Shown: piece by piece, positions 36,677-44,301 of the stretch | Numbering within the stretch: the first letter of the stretch is position 1 | How the letters are laid out: each line of letters opens with the position of its first letter | Assembly (NCBI GenBank): GCA_025517485.1 | Contig: JAOPKB010000003.1 | Location: 62,001-126,000, forward strand | DNA: 64,000 nt | Source of the DNA: Natronoglomus mannanivorans | GTDB taxonomy: Archaea; Halobacteriota; Halobacteria; Halobacteriales; Natrialbaceae | Reading direction: 5' to 3' | Position numbers and translations under genes: made by a program | The notes under the pieces: model-generated | Databases searched by the model: none | What the model was told of the DNA's origin: nothing | The model's input: the letters and a program-made list of their open reading frames with translations, nothing else

Positions 36677-37015
36677 TCACTCCTGCCAGCTCGGATTCTC
36701 TCGAGGCGGGCTGAATACGTCCACACCCCTCACGATCTCGTCACCCCGGTTCTCTGCGGCGTGGGGTTCGTCGCCCGGAATGGCGTAGGAATCGCCAGGT
36801 CCGCAGACGATCTCCTCGCCCTCGACGAGGAAGGTGAGTTCGCCCTCGAAGACGATCCCGGTCTGCTCGTTCGGGTGGTCGTGTTCGTCGATCACCGCGC
36901 CGGGTTCGATCTCGAAGTGCTGGACGTTCATCGACTCCGTTCCCGCGAGCACTGCCAGGTGGACGCCGTCGACCGCTTCCGTCGAGTCGGTCTCGGATAG
37001 TGAGACGCGTTCCAT
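36677..37015 (-). CDS. Cupin-domain protein
   Basis: A single-domain cupin of 112 residues. Motif 1 is HDHPNEQTGIVFEGELTF and motif 2 is GDSYAIPGDEPHAAEN, giving the His/Glu/His metal site of the double-stranded beta-helix. Substrate unknown; such proteins bind metals, sugars or act as dioxygenases or sensors. The ATG at 37015 excludes a 43-residue unlikely upstream extension. Adjacent, divergent DUF5817 gene and co-oriented ArsR regulator; no functional link is evident. Confidence 0.8.
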   Translation of the reverse strand: MERVSLSETDSTEAVDGVHLAVLAGTESMNVQHFEIEPGAVIDEHDHPNEQTGIVFEGELTFLVEGEEIVCGPGDSYAIPGDEPHAAENRGDEIVRGVDVFSPPRENPSWQE

Positions 37016-37158
37016 ACCGACGAGAGACGCGCCGTGATCAAAAGTCACTACCTCTCGGACCAGCCACCCCTCGGCTCTGGACCGGGCCCAGCACGGACCA
37101 CTTTCGCTCCGCCCGGCAAAGGTTGAACTTCGAGGGGGACCCACGAGGAGACAGAGAC

Positions 37159-37683
37159 ATGTACGCCGTCGTCGGCTGTAGCGAGTGTTCGAACCTCTGG
37201 CTCATCGAGGGCCGGGCCGAGACGACCCAGTGTCCCCGCTGTGGCTCCCGGCGCAAGTACGAGAAACGCAAGAAGTTCGTCGAGACCGACGACCGCGACC
37301 ACGCCCGCGAGGTCCGGGCCTCGATGCTCGCCAACCGGCAAGGCCACGGCGACGCCTTCGCCGAACTCGACTCCGTGTCCGACCTCGAGTCGCAAGTCGA
37401 AGACGGCGTCGTCAGCGACGACGAGTACCTCGAGGAGTCGGGACTGGACGTCGCCGACATCGAAGCCGCCGGCGACCGCGACCCGCGCCAGCCCACAAGC
37501 AGCGGCAGTCGCAAGGAGATCGTCGAGTCAGCGCTCGAGGAACTCGACCGGCCAACCGAAGACGAGGTGATCGAGTACGCCGGCGAGCGCAACGTTCCCG
37601 CCGAGTACGTGGAATCGGCACTCGAGAAACTCACCCGGCGTGGCGTGGTCAGCGAGAGTCGTGGACAGTATCGGTTGTTGTGA
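37159..37683 (+). CDS. DUF5817 protein (zinc ribbon plus winged helix)
   Basis: Haloarchaeal protein of 174 residues. It starts MYAVVGCSECSNLWLIEGR and continues TQCPRCGSRRKYEKRKKF, a CxxC...CxxC zinc ribbon typical of DUF5817. The HAREVRASMLANRQGHG block is also characteristic. The C-terminal about 60 residues (IVESALEELDRPTEDEVIEY, then YVESALEKLTRRGVVSES) form a winged helix. Nucleic-acid binding is likely, but the role is not established. The ATG at 37159 is well placed; no clear operon partner. Confidence 0.8.
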   Translation: MYAVVGCSECSNLWLIEGRAETTQCPRCGSRRKYEKRKKFVETDDRDHAREVRASMLANRQGHGDAFAELDSVSDLESQVEDGVVSDDEYLEESGLDVADIEAAGDRDPRQPTSSGSRKEIVESALEELDRPTEDEVIEYAGERNVPAEYVESALEKLTRRGVVSESRGQYRLL

Positions 37684-37765
37684 CGGAGTACGATCGTGAC
37701 GAGTGAGGTCACGTCCGACAGAGAGCAACGGGAGTGTTTTGAACACACAGTACGAAGGGGAGCCA

Positions 37766-38218
37766 ATGGCAGCCGACGAGACGATCGACCTGCAGGCAGT
37801 GACGATCGGCGTCGGAACGCTGCTGGCGATCGGATTCCTCGTCTACGGAACGATCGCAAGTCCGTCGGTGTTCGGCGTGGCGACGACGACCGCCGCAGCG
37901 TGGGCCTTTGCGGCGACGTTCGCCGTCCTCGCCGTCCTCCACGCTATGACCGGGCGAACCGATCTGGGCCTCGCCCACGGCGGCGCGGCAGTCGGCTGGG
38001 GGCTCGTGCTCGTCGGCTCGAGTGGCGCTCACGTACTGGCTGGACTCCTCCTCCTCGGGCTCGGCGGCGGGTACATCGCCCGGACGACGATCAGGGCGCG
38101 AACCGAGCAGCGAGCGCAGGACGACGGAGAGAGTGAGAACAGAGACGAAAACGAAGACGTGGACGGGGACGGGGACAAAAAAGGAGAACACCCCGAGAAG
38201 ACGACATCCTCAGAGTAA
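37766..38218 (+). CDS. Membrane protein with charged C-terminal tail
   Basis: A 150-residue protein. About four hydrophobic helices occupy residues 10-110 (AVTIGVGTLLAIGFLVYGTI, AAWAFAATFAVLAVLHAMTG, GGAAVGWGLVLVGSSGAHVL, AGLLLLGLGGGYIARTTI). A Glu/Asp/Lys tail follows, encoded by gagaac/gacgaa/gacggg-type simple repeats (about 38126-38185). No family recognised. Its last 9 bases overlap the small membrane ORF on the opposite strand. Confidence 0.6.
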   Translation: MAADETIDLQAVTIGVGTLLAIGFLVYGTIASPSVFGVATTTAAAWAFAATFAVLAVLHAMTGRTDLGLAHGGAAVGWGLVLVGSSGAHVLAGLLLLGLGGGYIARTTIRARTEQRAQDDGESENRDENEDVDGDGDKKGEHPEKTTSSE

Positions 38219-38338
38219 TCCCACCCTCGTCGCGATCATCAACGTCAGCACGACGATAGTGAGGATCACCTCGATCAACAGCAGGTAGCGGTAGGTGCGA
38301 TGCAACTCGAGGACGGAGTGTGGGTGATCGGTCGACAT
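38210..38338 (-). CDS. Single-helix small membrane protein
   Basis: A 42-residue ORF: MSTDHPHSVLELHRTYRYLL, then one transmembrane helix (IEVILTIVVLTLMIATRVGL). It is convergent with, and overlaps by nine bases, the gene at 37766-38218. Short archaeal membrane proteins like this exist, but evidence is limited to a clean hydrophobic helix following a polar start. It could also be chance. Confidence 0.4.
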   Translation of the reverse strand: MSTDHPHSVLELHRTYRYLLLIEVILTIVVLTLMIATRVGLL

Positions 38339-38453
38339 AGTGTGGGAGTGGCACGCCCGCCGGTGCTCGCCGGTCGGACGCACTCCAGACTACCGTCTCG
38401 TCGGAAAAATACCATTGCCAACAGCGCGGGGTGAAAGTGAAACTGAAGCCGCG

Positions 38454-39764
38454 TCAGCGACCGAGATCCTGATGGGCACTCGAGAGGTGTCTCGAGGCCA
38501 GCGCCGCCAGAAGCGACAGTTCTCCGGCCAGTGCACCGACGGCGATCACTTCCGCCAGTGCATCGGCGTTGCTGCCCGGCGGGTCGCCGCCGCCGCGCAG
38601 GCCGACGACGTCGAGCGCCTCCGACTGGGTCGGGAGTTTCGTCCCGCCGCCGACGGTCCCGACCTCGAGGCTGGCGAAGCTCACGCTCGCGTAGAGGTCG
38701 GTGGTTCCGTCCTCGCGTTCGCGTTCGGAGTTCTCCGACTCCTCGGACCGAGACGACTCCGTCACCTCGCGTTCGCGGGCGTCCATCGTCGTGATCGCGT
38801 TCGCACCCTCGACGACCTGCGCTTCGTCCTGACCGGTCGCGAGGAAGGCAGCGCCGACGACGTTGGCCGCGTGGGCGTTGAACCCCAGACTGCCGGCCTT
38901 GGCGCTCCCGATCAAGTTCTTGCGGGTGTTGGCCTCAGCGATGGCGTCGGCGGTCGTGTGCAGGCGTTCCTCGACGAGGTCGCCAGAGATTACGACGTCT
39001 GCCGTCACCGATCGACCCCGCCCCTCGACGGCGTTGATCGCCGCGGGTTTCTTGTCCGAACAGAGGTTCCCCGAGAGCGCGACGAGCGAGGCTGGCGTCT
39101 CCCGCTCGACGATCTCGCAGGCCTCGCCGGTGGCGATCGTTGCCATGTTCATCCCCATCGCGTCCTTGGTGTCGTAGGTAAAGCGGAGGTAGACCGAGTC
39201 GCCGACGACGTAGGGTTCGATTCCCAGCAACTCGCCGTGGCTCGTCGTCGACTCGGCCGCCTCGCGCAGGGTCTCGAGGTTGTCCGCGTCCTCGATCCAC
39301 TCGACGGTCTCGGCTGCCTCGACGACGCCGTCGACGTGGAAGACCGGCGCGCGGGTCATCCCGGATTTTGTGACGCGTGCGTTCGCGCCGCCCGCAGCGC
39401 GAATGACGGAGAGACCGCGGTTGACGGATGCCAGCAGCGCTCCTTCGGTGGTCGCCAGCGGGAGGTAGTAGTCGCCCTCGCTGGCGCCGCCGTCTATCGG
39501 GACGGGACCGACGACGCCCATCGGAACCTGCGCCGCACCGATCATGTTCTCGATAGCTGAATCCGCCTCCTCGGCGGGAAACCCGTAGTCGCCGACCGTC
39601 TCGAGGTCGGCCCCGGTTTCGGTCTCGAGTAGTCGGCGGCGGGCCTCGGCAGCCGTGTCGGCGTCGGTGTAGTCCTCGAGTTCGTGCAGGCGAAGCGCTC
39701 CCGTTCGGACCTGCTCGGCGAGGTCCGCGGGAGTCGGATCCGAGTCGAGATCGGAGTCGGTCAT
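38454..39764 (-). CDS. hmgA: Hydroxymethylglutaryl-CoA reductase (NADPH), class I
   Basis: Makes mevalonate for isoprenoid ether lipids and carotenoids; the target of mevinolin in haloarchaea. The 436-residue cytosolic enzyme shows ENMIGAAQVPMGVVGPV, DAMGMNMATIATGEA, LSGNLCSDKKPAAIN, GTVGGGTKLPTQ and the catalytic C-terminal ASRHLSSAHQ. An unusual about 30-residue acidic Ser/Glu/Arg insert (SSRSEESENSEREREDG) interrupts the region before YASVSFASLEVGTVGGG. The ATG at 39764 is the family start. Divergent from the amidohydrolase gene. Confidence 0.96.
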   Translation of the reverse strand: MTDSDLDSDPTPADLAEQVRTGALRLHELEDYTDADTAAEARRRLLETETGADLETVGDYGFPAEEADSAIENMIGAAQVPMGVVGPVPIDGGASEGDYYLPLATTEGALLASVNRGLSVIRAAGGANARVTKSGMTRAPVFHVDGVVEAAETVEWIEDADNLETLREAAESTTSHGELLGIEPYVVGDSVYLRFTYDTKDAMGMNMATIATGEACEIVERETPASLVALSGNLCSDKKPAAINAVEGRGRSVTADVVISGDLVEERLHTTADAIAEANTRKNLIGSAKAGSLGFNAHAANVVGAAFLATGQDEAQVVEGANAITTMDAREREVTESSRSEESENSEREREDGTTDLYASVSFASLEVGTVGGGTKLPTQSEALDVVGLRGGGDPPGSNADALAEVIAVGALAGELSLLAALASRHLSSAHQDLGR

Positions 39765-39863
39765 GCGTTTGCTGTGGTGGGCCCCCCGTGTAACAGTTGC
39801 TGATTCGGTTCGAAACCGGACTCGGACCCAACCGTTTTGGGTCTCGCCAGCGCGCTCTCGAGC

Positions 39864-41480
39864 ATGACCGAGGCTGCAGACCGACTCTTCGTCGGTGGAA
39901 AGGTGTACACGTTCGCCGATTCGGCTGGAAACGACGACGGACGGAGCGGTGGCGATTCAGAGCCGGATGCCGAGGCGATCGCCGTCACCGACGGCGAGAT
40001 CGTCGGGGTCGGGAAGACGAGTGATATCGAGTTCCTCGAGGGCGTCGAAACAGAGGTCGTCGACTGCGGCGGACGAGTCGTTCTCCCGGGGTTCGTCGAC
40101 GCCCACACGCACATGGAGACGCTCGGCAAGTACGAGGTCCACGCCGATCTCGCCGACGCCGAGAGCGCGGCCGACTGTATCGAACGACTCGAGACACAGG
40201 CCGAAACCGAACCGGACCGGGAGTGGGTCCTCGGCTTCGGCTACGACGAGAGCGGCTGGGCGGACGCTCGCTACCTCACTCGAGAGGACCTCGATCGGGG
40301 CAGCGAGGATCGGCCGGTCGTCGCGGTTCGCGTCGACATGCACACCGCCTCGCTCAACTCGGTCGCACTCGAGCGGCTTCGCGAGGAACTTCCGAACGAG
40401 GACGTCGAAACCACCGGTGGAGAACCGACCGGCGTCGTCGTCGAACGCGCGACCGACGTGGTGTGGGACGCCATCGAACCCGACCTCGAAGAGACGCGGG
40501 AACTCCTCGAGGCAGCGATGGAGTACGCGACCGCTCGCGGCGTCACGGGCGTCCACGACATGGTCCGTGACTCGCACGCGCCGCGTGTGTACCGCGACCT
40601 CGCGGCCGACGGCGAGCTCCCGATCCGCGTGCGATTGAACTACTGGAGCGATCACGTAGAGAGCGTCCTCGAGACCGGACTGGTGACGAACGCGGGCAGC
40701 GAGTTCGTCCGGGTGGGCGCGATCAAGACGTTCACCGACGGAAGCATCGGTGCCCGGACTGCGAAGCTGTTCGATCCCTACGCGGATGCTGGGGACGGAG
40801 ACGGGAGCGAGGACGAAGCCGAGGCCGAGGGCGAACGGGGCCAGTGGGTCGTCGACCCCGACGAACTCCGTTCGCTCGTCGACCGGGTCGACGACGCCGG
40901 ACTCCAGCTGTCGGTCCACGCGATCGGCGACGAAGCGATCGAGGAAACGGTGAGCGCACTCGAGTCGACGTCCGATGCAGAAACCGCTCGCCACCGGATC
41001 GAACACGCGGAACTCGCGACCGACGACCAGCTCGAGCGGATGGCGAGGGCGAGAATCGTCGCCTCGATGCAGCCGAACTTCCATCGCTGGGCAGGCGAGG
41101 ACGGACTCTACGACCGCCGACTCGGCGACGAGCGCCGAATCCGCTCCAATCGGCTTCGGGATGTCCTCGACGCCGGTGTCCCTCTGGTCTTCGGATCGGA
41201 TTGCATGCCGCTCGATCCGCTACTGGGAGTCCATCACGCGGTTACCGCCCCCGCCGAGGCACAGCGACTCACAGTGACCGAGGCCCTGCAGGCGTACACC
41301 GCTGGCGGTGCCTTCGCCGGGTGCGACGAGGACCGACTCGGTACGCTCGAAGCGGGCAAGCAGGCCGATCTGGTCGTCCTCGAGCAGTCACCGTGGAAAC
41401 AGTCCGACCGGATCGACGAGATAGACGTCGCGATGACTGTCGTGAACGGCGAGGTCGTGTCCGACGAACGAGACCGCTGA
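39864..41480 (+). CDS. YtcJ-type amidohydrolase
   Basis: Metal-dependent hydrolase of the amidohydrolase superfamily, YtcJ/ExoY subgroup, 538 residues, probably cytoplasmic. Motifs are GFVDAHTHMETLGKY (metal HxH), AIKTFTDGSIGARTAKLF (lysine-like metal region), LQLSVHAIGDEAIEETVSA (His), RHRIEHAELATDD (His) and PLVFGSDCMPLDPLLG (Asp). A Glu/Ala/Asp insert near 320-335 is low complexity. Substrate unknown. The ATG at 39864 begins the N-terminal beta-sandwich (DRLFVGGKVYTFAD). Confidence 0.88.
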   Translation: MTEAADRLFVGGKVYTFADSAGNDDGRSGGDSEPDAEAIAVTDGEIVGVGKTSDIEFLEGVETEVVDCGGRVVLPGFVDAHTHMETLGKYEVHADLADAESAADCIERLETQAETEPDREWVLGFGYDESGWADARYLTREDLDRGSEDRPVVAVRVDMHTASLNSVALERLREELPNEDVETTGGEPTGVVVERATDVVWDAIEPDLEETRELLEAAMEYATARGVTGVHDMVRDSHAPRVYRDLAADGELPIRVRLNYWSDHVESVLETGLVTNAGSEFVRVGAIKTFTDGSIGARTAKLFDPYADAGDGDGSEDEAEAEGERGQWVVDPDELRSLVDRVDDAGLQLSVHAIGDEAIEETVSALESTSDAETARHRIEHAELATDDQLERMARARIVASMQPNFHRWAGEDGLYDRRLGDERRIRSNRLRDVLDAGVPLVFGSDCMPLDPLLGVHHAVTAPAEAQRLTVTEALQAYTAGGAFAGCDEDRLGTLEAGKQADLVVLEQSPWKQSDRIDEIDVAMTVVNGEVVSDERDR

Positions 41481-42093
41481 GTGACGATCGAGGAGTAATA
41501 CGACATCTCGAGCGAAACTCCGTTCTGTGATAGGACAGAAAACAAATATGTATGTCAATACCTTGTTAGAATGATAATAAAGGCAGTTCTGTAACAGTCC
41601 GTCGGAAAGAGAACGGTCTGGCCGACCGTGCGGACGTTCTCCCGAACGACTGCCAGTAGTCTCGACAGAGTGACCGGCTATTGGCCGTACGTATCGGAGT
41701 ATAGTGATCGTCCTTTCCAGCTTCGATCGGAACGGAGACACTGCTAGCCATTCGATCGCACAGAGAAGCGAAACGCCGCGAGTTGTGCCGGTAGCTGGCC
41801 TCGAGCCACGAAACAGGCAATCTCACAGAGAACTGGAGCGATCGTCGACAATCACACGGCTCTCGAGAACGTTTGGTGACTCGATGGTGTACTGTCATAA
41901 ATTTGTTTTTGATATGTATGCCAACCAGACCGAGTTCCTCGCCAGATGAGTGGATTCGGGGAGGCGACACGAACGAACATCAGATAGCCAACGTATCGGC
42001 ACCATCTCTTAGTGACCGACAGAACAGAGCGTGAAAATCACCACGAGATTGGACCGCTCCGATACCCGTTTTCTATAGGCGGTACAGGACGAG

Positions 42094-42118
42094 AACCCCG
42101 ATCCTTGAGGTCGGGGTT
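42094..42118 (+). mobile_element. Hairpin resembling an IS200/IS605-type transposon right end
   Basis: Arms aaccccga and tcggggtt (42094-42101 and 42111-42118) enclose tccttgagg. The preceding ggtacaggacgag is the kind of sequence that ends haloarchaeal TnpB/IS1341-type elements, whose 3' hairpin reads like ccccgacc...ggtcgggg. No transposase ORF is left nearby, so at best this is a degraded remnant. Based on recall of such ends. Confidence 0.4.
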
Positions 42119-42150
42119 GTTGGCGGTCGCCACCGAAAGTCAATGCACAC

Positions 42151-42177
42151 CTGATCGCACAGCAGTCGTGCGATCAG
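42151..42177. repeat. Palindromic element, copy 1
   Basis: Perfect 10-base arms ctgatcgcac (42151-42160) and gtgcgatcag (42168-42177) around the loop agcagtc. Outside, aca (42147-42149) can pair with tgt (42178-42180), leaving a bulged c. A second copy lies at 53885-53911 in which this outer pairing is kept with different bases. Confidence 0.85.
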
Positions 42178-42381
42178 TGTATAAATAGTCAGCTGGTACT
42201 ATAACGGTCGATCGAACCGATACGTTTCACTGCCCAAGATATTAATCAGACATCGATCGAGAGGAGTGACGAGCAACGATATATGCACGCGCGAAACGGT
42301 GTAATGTATTCGGTGTTCGAGCATCACGACTGGTCGCCCCGAGGAGTTATAGCATCGAGTGATTTCGACGAATCTCGATGG

Positions 42382-42389
42382 TTTTTATA
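42382..42389 (+). promoter_or_regulatory. TATA-like box before leader ORF
   Basis: tttttata in an otherwise G/C-rich context, about 24-31 bases upstream of the ATG at 42413 and about 70 bases before the ATG at 42454. Its spacing predicts a transcript that starts at or very near 42413, i.e. at the leader ORF. Confidence 0.5.
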
Positions 42390-42412
42390 CGGGCGATAAC
42401 CGAAGAGACGCC

Positions 42413-42457
42413 ATGAACCGAGCACCGACGATGGGCCACCGGCACGATCGACAATGA
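42413..42457 (+). CDS. Putative 14-codon leader ORF
   Basis: A short reading frame (MNRAPTMGHRHDRQ) starts about 27 bases after a TATA-like box and its stop overlaps the ATG of the following membrane-protein gene as ATGA. This looks like a leaderless uORF whose translation feeds the downstream gene by termination-reinitiation. It is too short to judge by composition. Confidence 0.35.
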   Translation: MNRAPTMGHRHDRQ

Positions 42458-42690
42458 GTACCCGAGACCGGTTTTGGAAACTGACGTGCGATTATCGGAA
42501 TCTCCTCGCCTATCTCTTCGCGTTGGCTGTCGCACTGACTGTCCTCACGGTTATCTCCGTCGTCCTGACCCCGCGAGGAAGCGCAGGATTCGTGATCTCT
42601 GTGTTCAACCTCGGCATTCTCGGTCTCGTATTCGTCCTCGTCGGGTACTGTCTCTGGCGATGTTCCAAACGAGACGAGCGTGCTCGGTGA
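42454..42690 (+). CDS. Small two-helix membrane protein
   Basis: A 78-residue protein, family not recognised. After a polar N-terminus (STRDRFWKLTCDYRNLL) come two helices, AYLFALAVALTVLTVISVVL and VFNLGILGLVFVLVGYCLW, and a basic end RCSKRDERAR. Basic tails favour a cytoplasmic C-terminus. Its ATG overlaps the stop of the leader ORF. Confidence 0.5.
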   Translation: MSTRDRFWKLTCDYRNLLAYLFALAVALTVLTVISVVLTPRGSAGFVISVFNLGILGLVFVLVGYCLWRCSKRDERAR

Positions 42691-42855
42691 CGTCTCTCAG
42701 GTTCAATCCACAGGCTTTTGCTGTGATCGTCTCGCAGTTTCATCGACTGTCGGGGATACCCTCGTCTTCGCCTGAAACGACCCGATCGTGAGTATAATGT
42801 GATACGACTGGCGGAATCGGGAATTATTTAACGCTCACGTCGTAGAATACGAGTC

Positions 42856-43779
42856 ATGGACCACACGACAGAGGCGCCAGTTCATCTCGTCGATACGGCG
42901 AAGTCGGATCCCGACGCCATCGATCTCGAGGAGATCGAAGCGCTTCTCGACGACGACTGGGAAGAGAGACGAAACACCGGGCTCAAGGTGCTGGTCGGGT
43001 TGGCCGCCGACGATCCCGAGCGTGTCGTGCCGTTCGTCGACGACGTCATCGACTGTCTGAGTGAATCGTACGGTCCCGCTCGCAGTCACGCAGCACTGGT
43101 ACTGACGTTGCTCGTCGAGGACTACCCCGAACTCGTCGAACCGGCCATTCCACAACTCGTCGACAACCTCACCGACGAGACGCCGATCTACCGGTACCGT
43201 GCCGCACGGACCATCGCGCTGCAGACGGAAGCGACCCCGGAGTCGTTCGGCGAACACGCCGACGACCTGATCGACGTACTGATCGACGGTCCGACGGTAT
43301 CGAAGCCGGCCCCACCGGACGATCCGTCACGTCGAGAACAGCACAAAGGACAGGTCGAACACCTGCAACCCGATTTCGCGCGATCGGCCGCAACCAAAGA
43401 AGTCGCCGCGAACGTACTCGTCGAAGTCGCCGAGCGTGAGCCGTCCGTCTGTGCCGAGCGGCTGTCGGATCTGTACTCCGTCCTCGAAAACGAGGACGAG
43501 GTTCCGCTCGTACGGGGTGCCATCGTCGATATCGTCAAACACATCGCGATGGCAGACGCTGCCGACTCGTCTGCGGTGACCGACGTACTGATCGACCATC
43601 TCGACGACGACACGACTGTCGTGCGCGCCAGAGCGATTCGAGCACTCGGATTCGCCGAAGTGGCCGACGCCATCGACCCACTCCGAACGGTCGCCGAATC
43701 CGACCCCGACGAAGACGTCCGCGACCTCGCGTCGGAAACCGCCGACTGGCTCGAGACCGCCGCCGACCGTACCGATTGA
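42856..43779 (+). CDS. HEAT-repeat protein
   Basis: A 307-residue all-helical scaffold with about five to six HEAT units. Examples are AIDLEEIEALLDDDWEERRN, ARSHAALVLTLLVEDYPELV, IYRYRAARTIALQTEA, TVVRARAIRALGFAEVADAI, and DEDVRDLASETADWLETAA at the C-terminus. HEAT repeats bind proteins or cofactors; the partner is unknown. A charged insertion around residues 150-175 splits the array. A ttattta box at about 42822-42829 lies near 27-34 bases before the ATG. Confidence 0.75.
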   Translation: MDHTTEAPVHLVDTAKSDPDAIDLEEIEALLDDDWEERRNTGLKVLVGLAADDPERVVPFVDDVIDCLSESYGPARSHAALVLTLLVEDYPELVEPAIPQLVDNLTDETPIYRYRAARTIALQTEATPESFGEHADDLIDVLIDGPTVSKPAPPDDPSRREQHKGQVEHLQPDFARSAATKEVAANVLVEVAEREPSVCAERLSDLYSVLENEDEVPLVRGAIVDIVKHIAMADAADSSAVTDVLIDHLDDDTTVVRARAIRALGFAEVADAIDPLRTVAESDPDEDVRDLASETADWLETAADRTD

Positions 43780-44267
43780 ACCGGTGACTGTGGCTGTCCG
43801 CCTGTGTACAGCCCTCTCGACCGTTACAGTTGTCACTATCACAGCGGAATCGAGGTGAATTCTCGCAGCAGTCCAGTTGTCCACGTTCACAGTCCCACCT
43901 CCGAGCGGACAGACAGGTGCTGCTGTCGGGGGAGATTAACCCGCCGACCAGCGGACGGAGAGCTGAGAACGTGACGTCCAGCGATCGACGGACGGTCCGT
44001 CTCTCCTCGGCCAAACCGCGAGTTCTCGTCGAGAATCTACAGACGGAGTAGGTCGAGTGCCTCGGGGCTCGACCTCGAGGTGGTTCACCCGGCGATAGTA
44101 GTAGATGAAATCATACTCGTCGTGGACAGTCGTACAACGTGTATATTCCGGCTATCCAATCTGTATTTTTACTCGCCTTGTTTTTACGGGATGTCTATCA
44201 AGACTAATATCGATTCCGGTGGGAATGTGGTTATTGATCCAGAACGATCCTTTTTGATCAAGGAATA
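43780..44267. other. Intergenic region upstream of ABC importer
   Basis: About 490 bases without a trusted gene. It holds an inverted repeat aggtcgag/ctcgacct (44050-44057 and 44068-44075) and a Cys/Arg-rich frame on the minus strand that looks non-coding. AT content rises toward the importer promoter, ending in the TATA-like box at 44268. Confidence 0.5.
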
Positions 44268-44275
44268 TTTATATA
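44268..44275 (+). promoter_or_regulatory. TATA box of the dpp-type operon
   Basis: tttatata inside aatatttatatacc is 27-34 bases upstream of the ATG at 44302, giving the expected start of a leaderless mRNA at that ATG rather than at the in-frame ATG of 44278. Confidence 0.65.
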
Positions 44276-44301
44276 CCATGAGGTCGGAACAGAATACTTG
44301 T

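Larger units (their letters stand above)
41481..42412. other. Gene-poor AT-richer gap
   Basis: About 930 bases without a gene I trust. It contains AT-rich runs (for example 41538-41580), a transposon-end-like hairpin (42094-42118) and a palindromic element (42151-42177). The apparent minus-strand ORF 41566-41970 and the plus-strand ORF 41704-41949 lack the acidic haloarchaeal composition and any motif. It marks the left edge of the accessory-looking stretch. Confidence 0.6.

Noticed and set aside
41566..41970. 135-codon minus-strand frame in the gap
   Set aside because: Arg/Ser/His-rich, not acidic, no motif or promoter, and lies in an AT-richer gap; likely chance.
43535..44014. Cys/Arg-rich minus-strand frame after the HEAT gene
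   Set aside because: Mostly overlaps the HEAT coding region; composition is unlike haloarchaeal proteins.
44080..44301. Longer N-terminus for the importer receptor
   Set aside because: It would precede the TATA box and would bury the Tat signal; start at 44302 is better.
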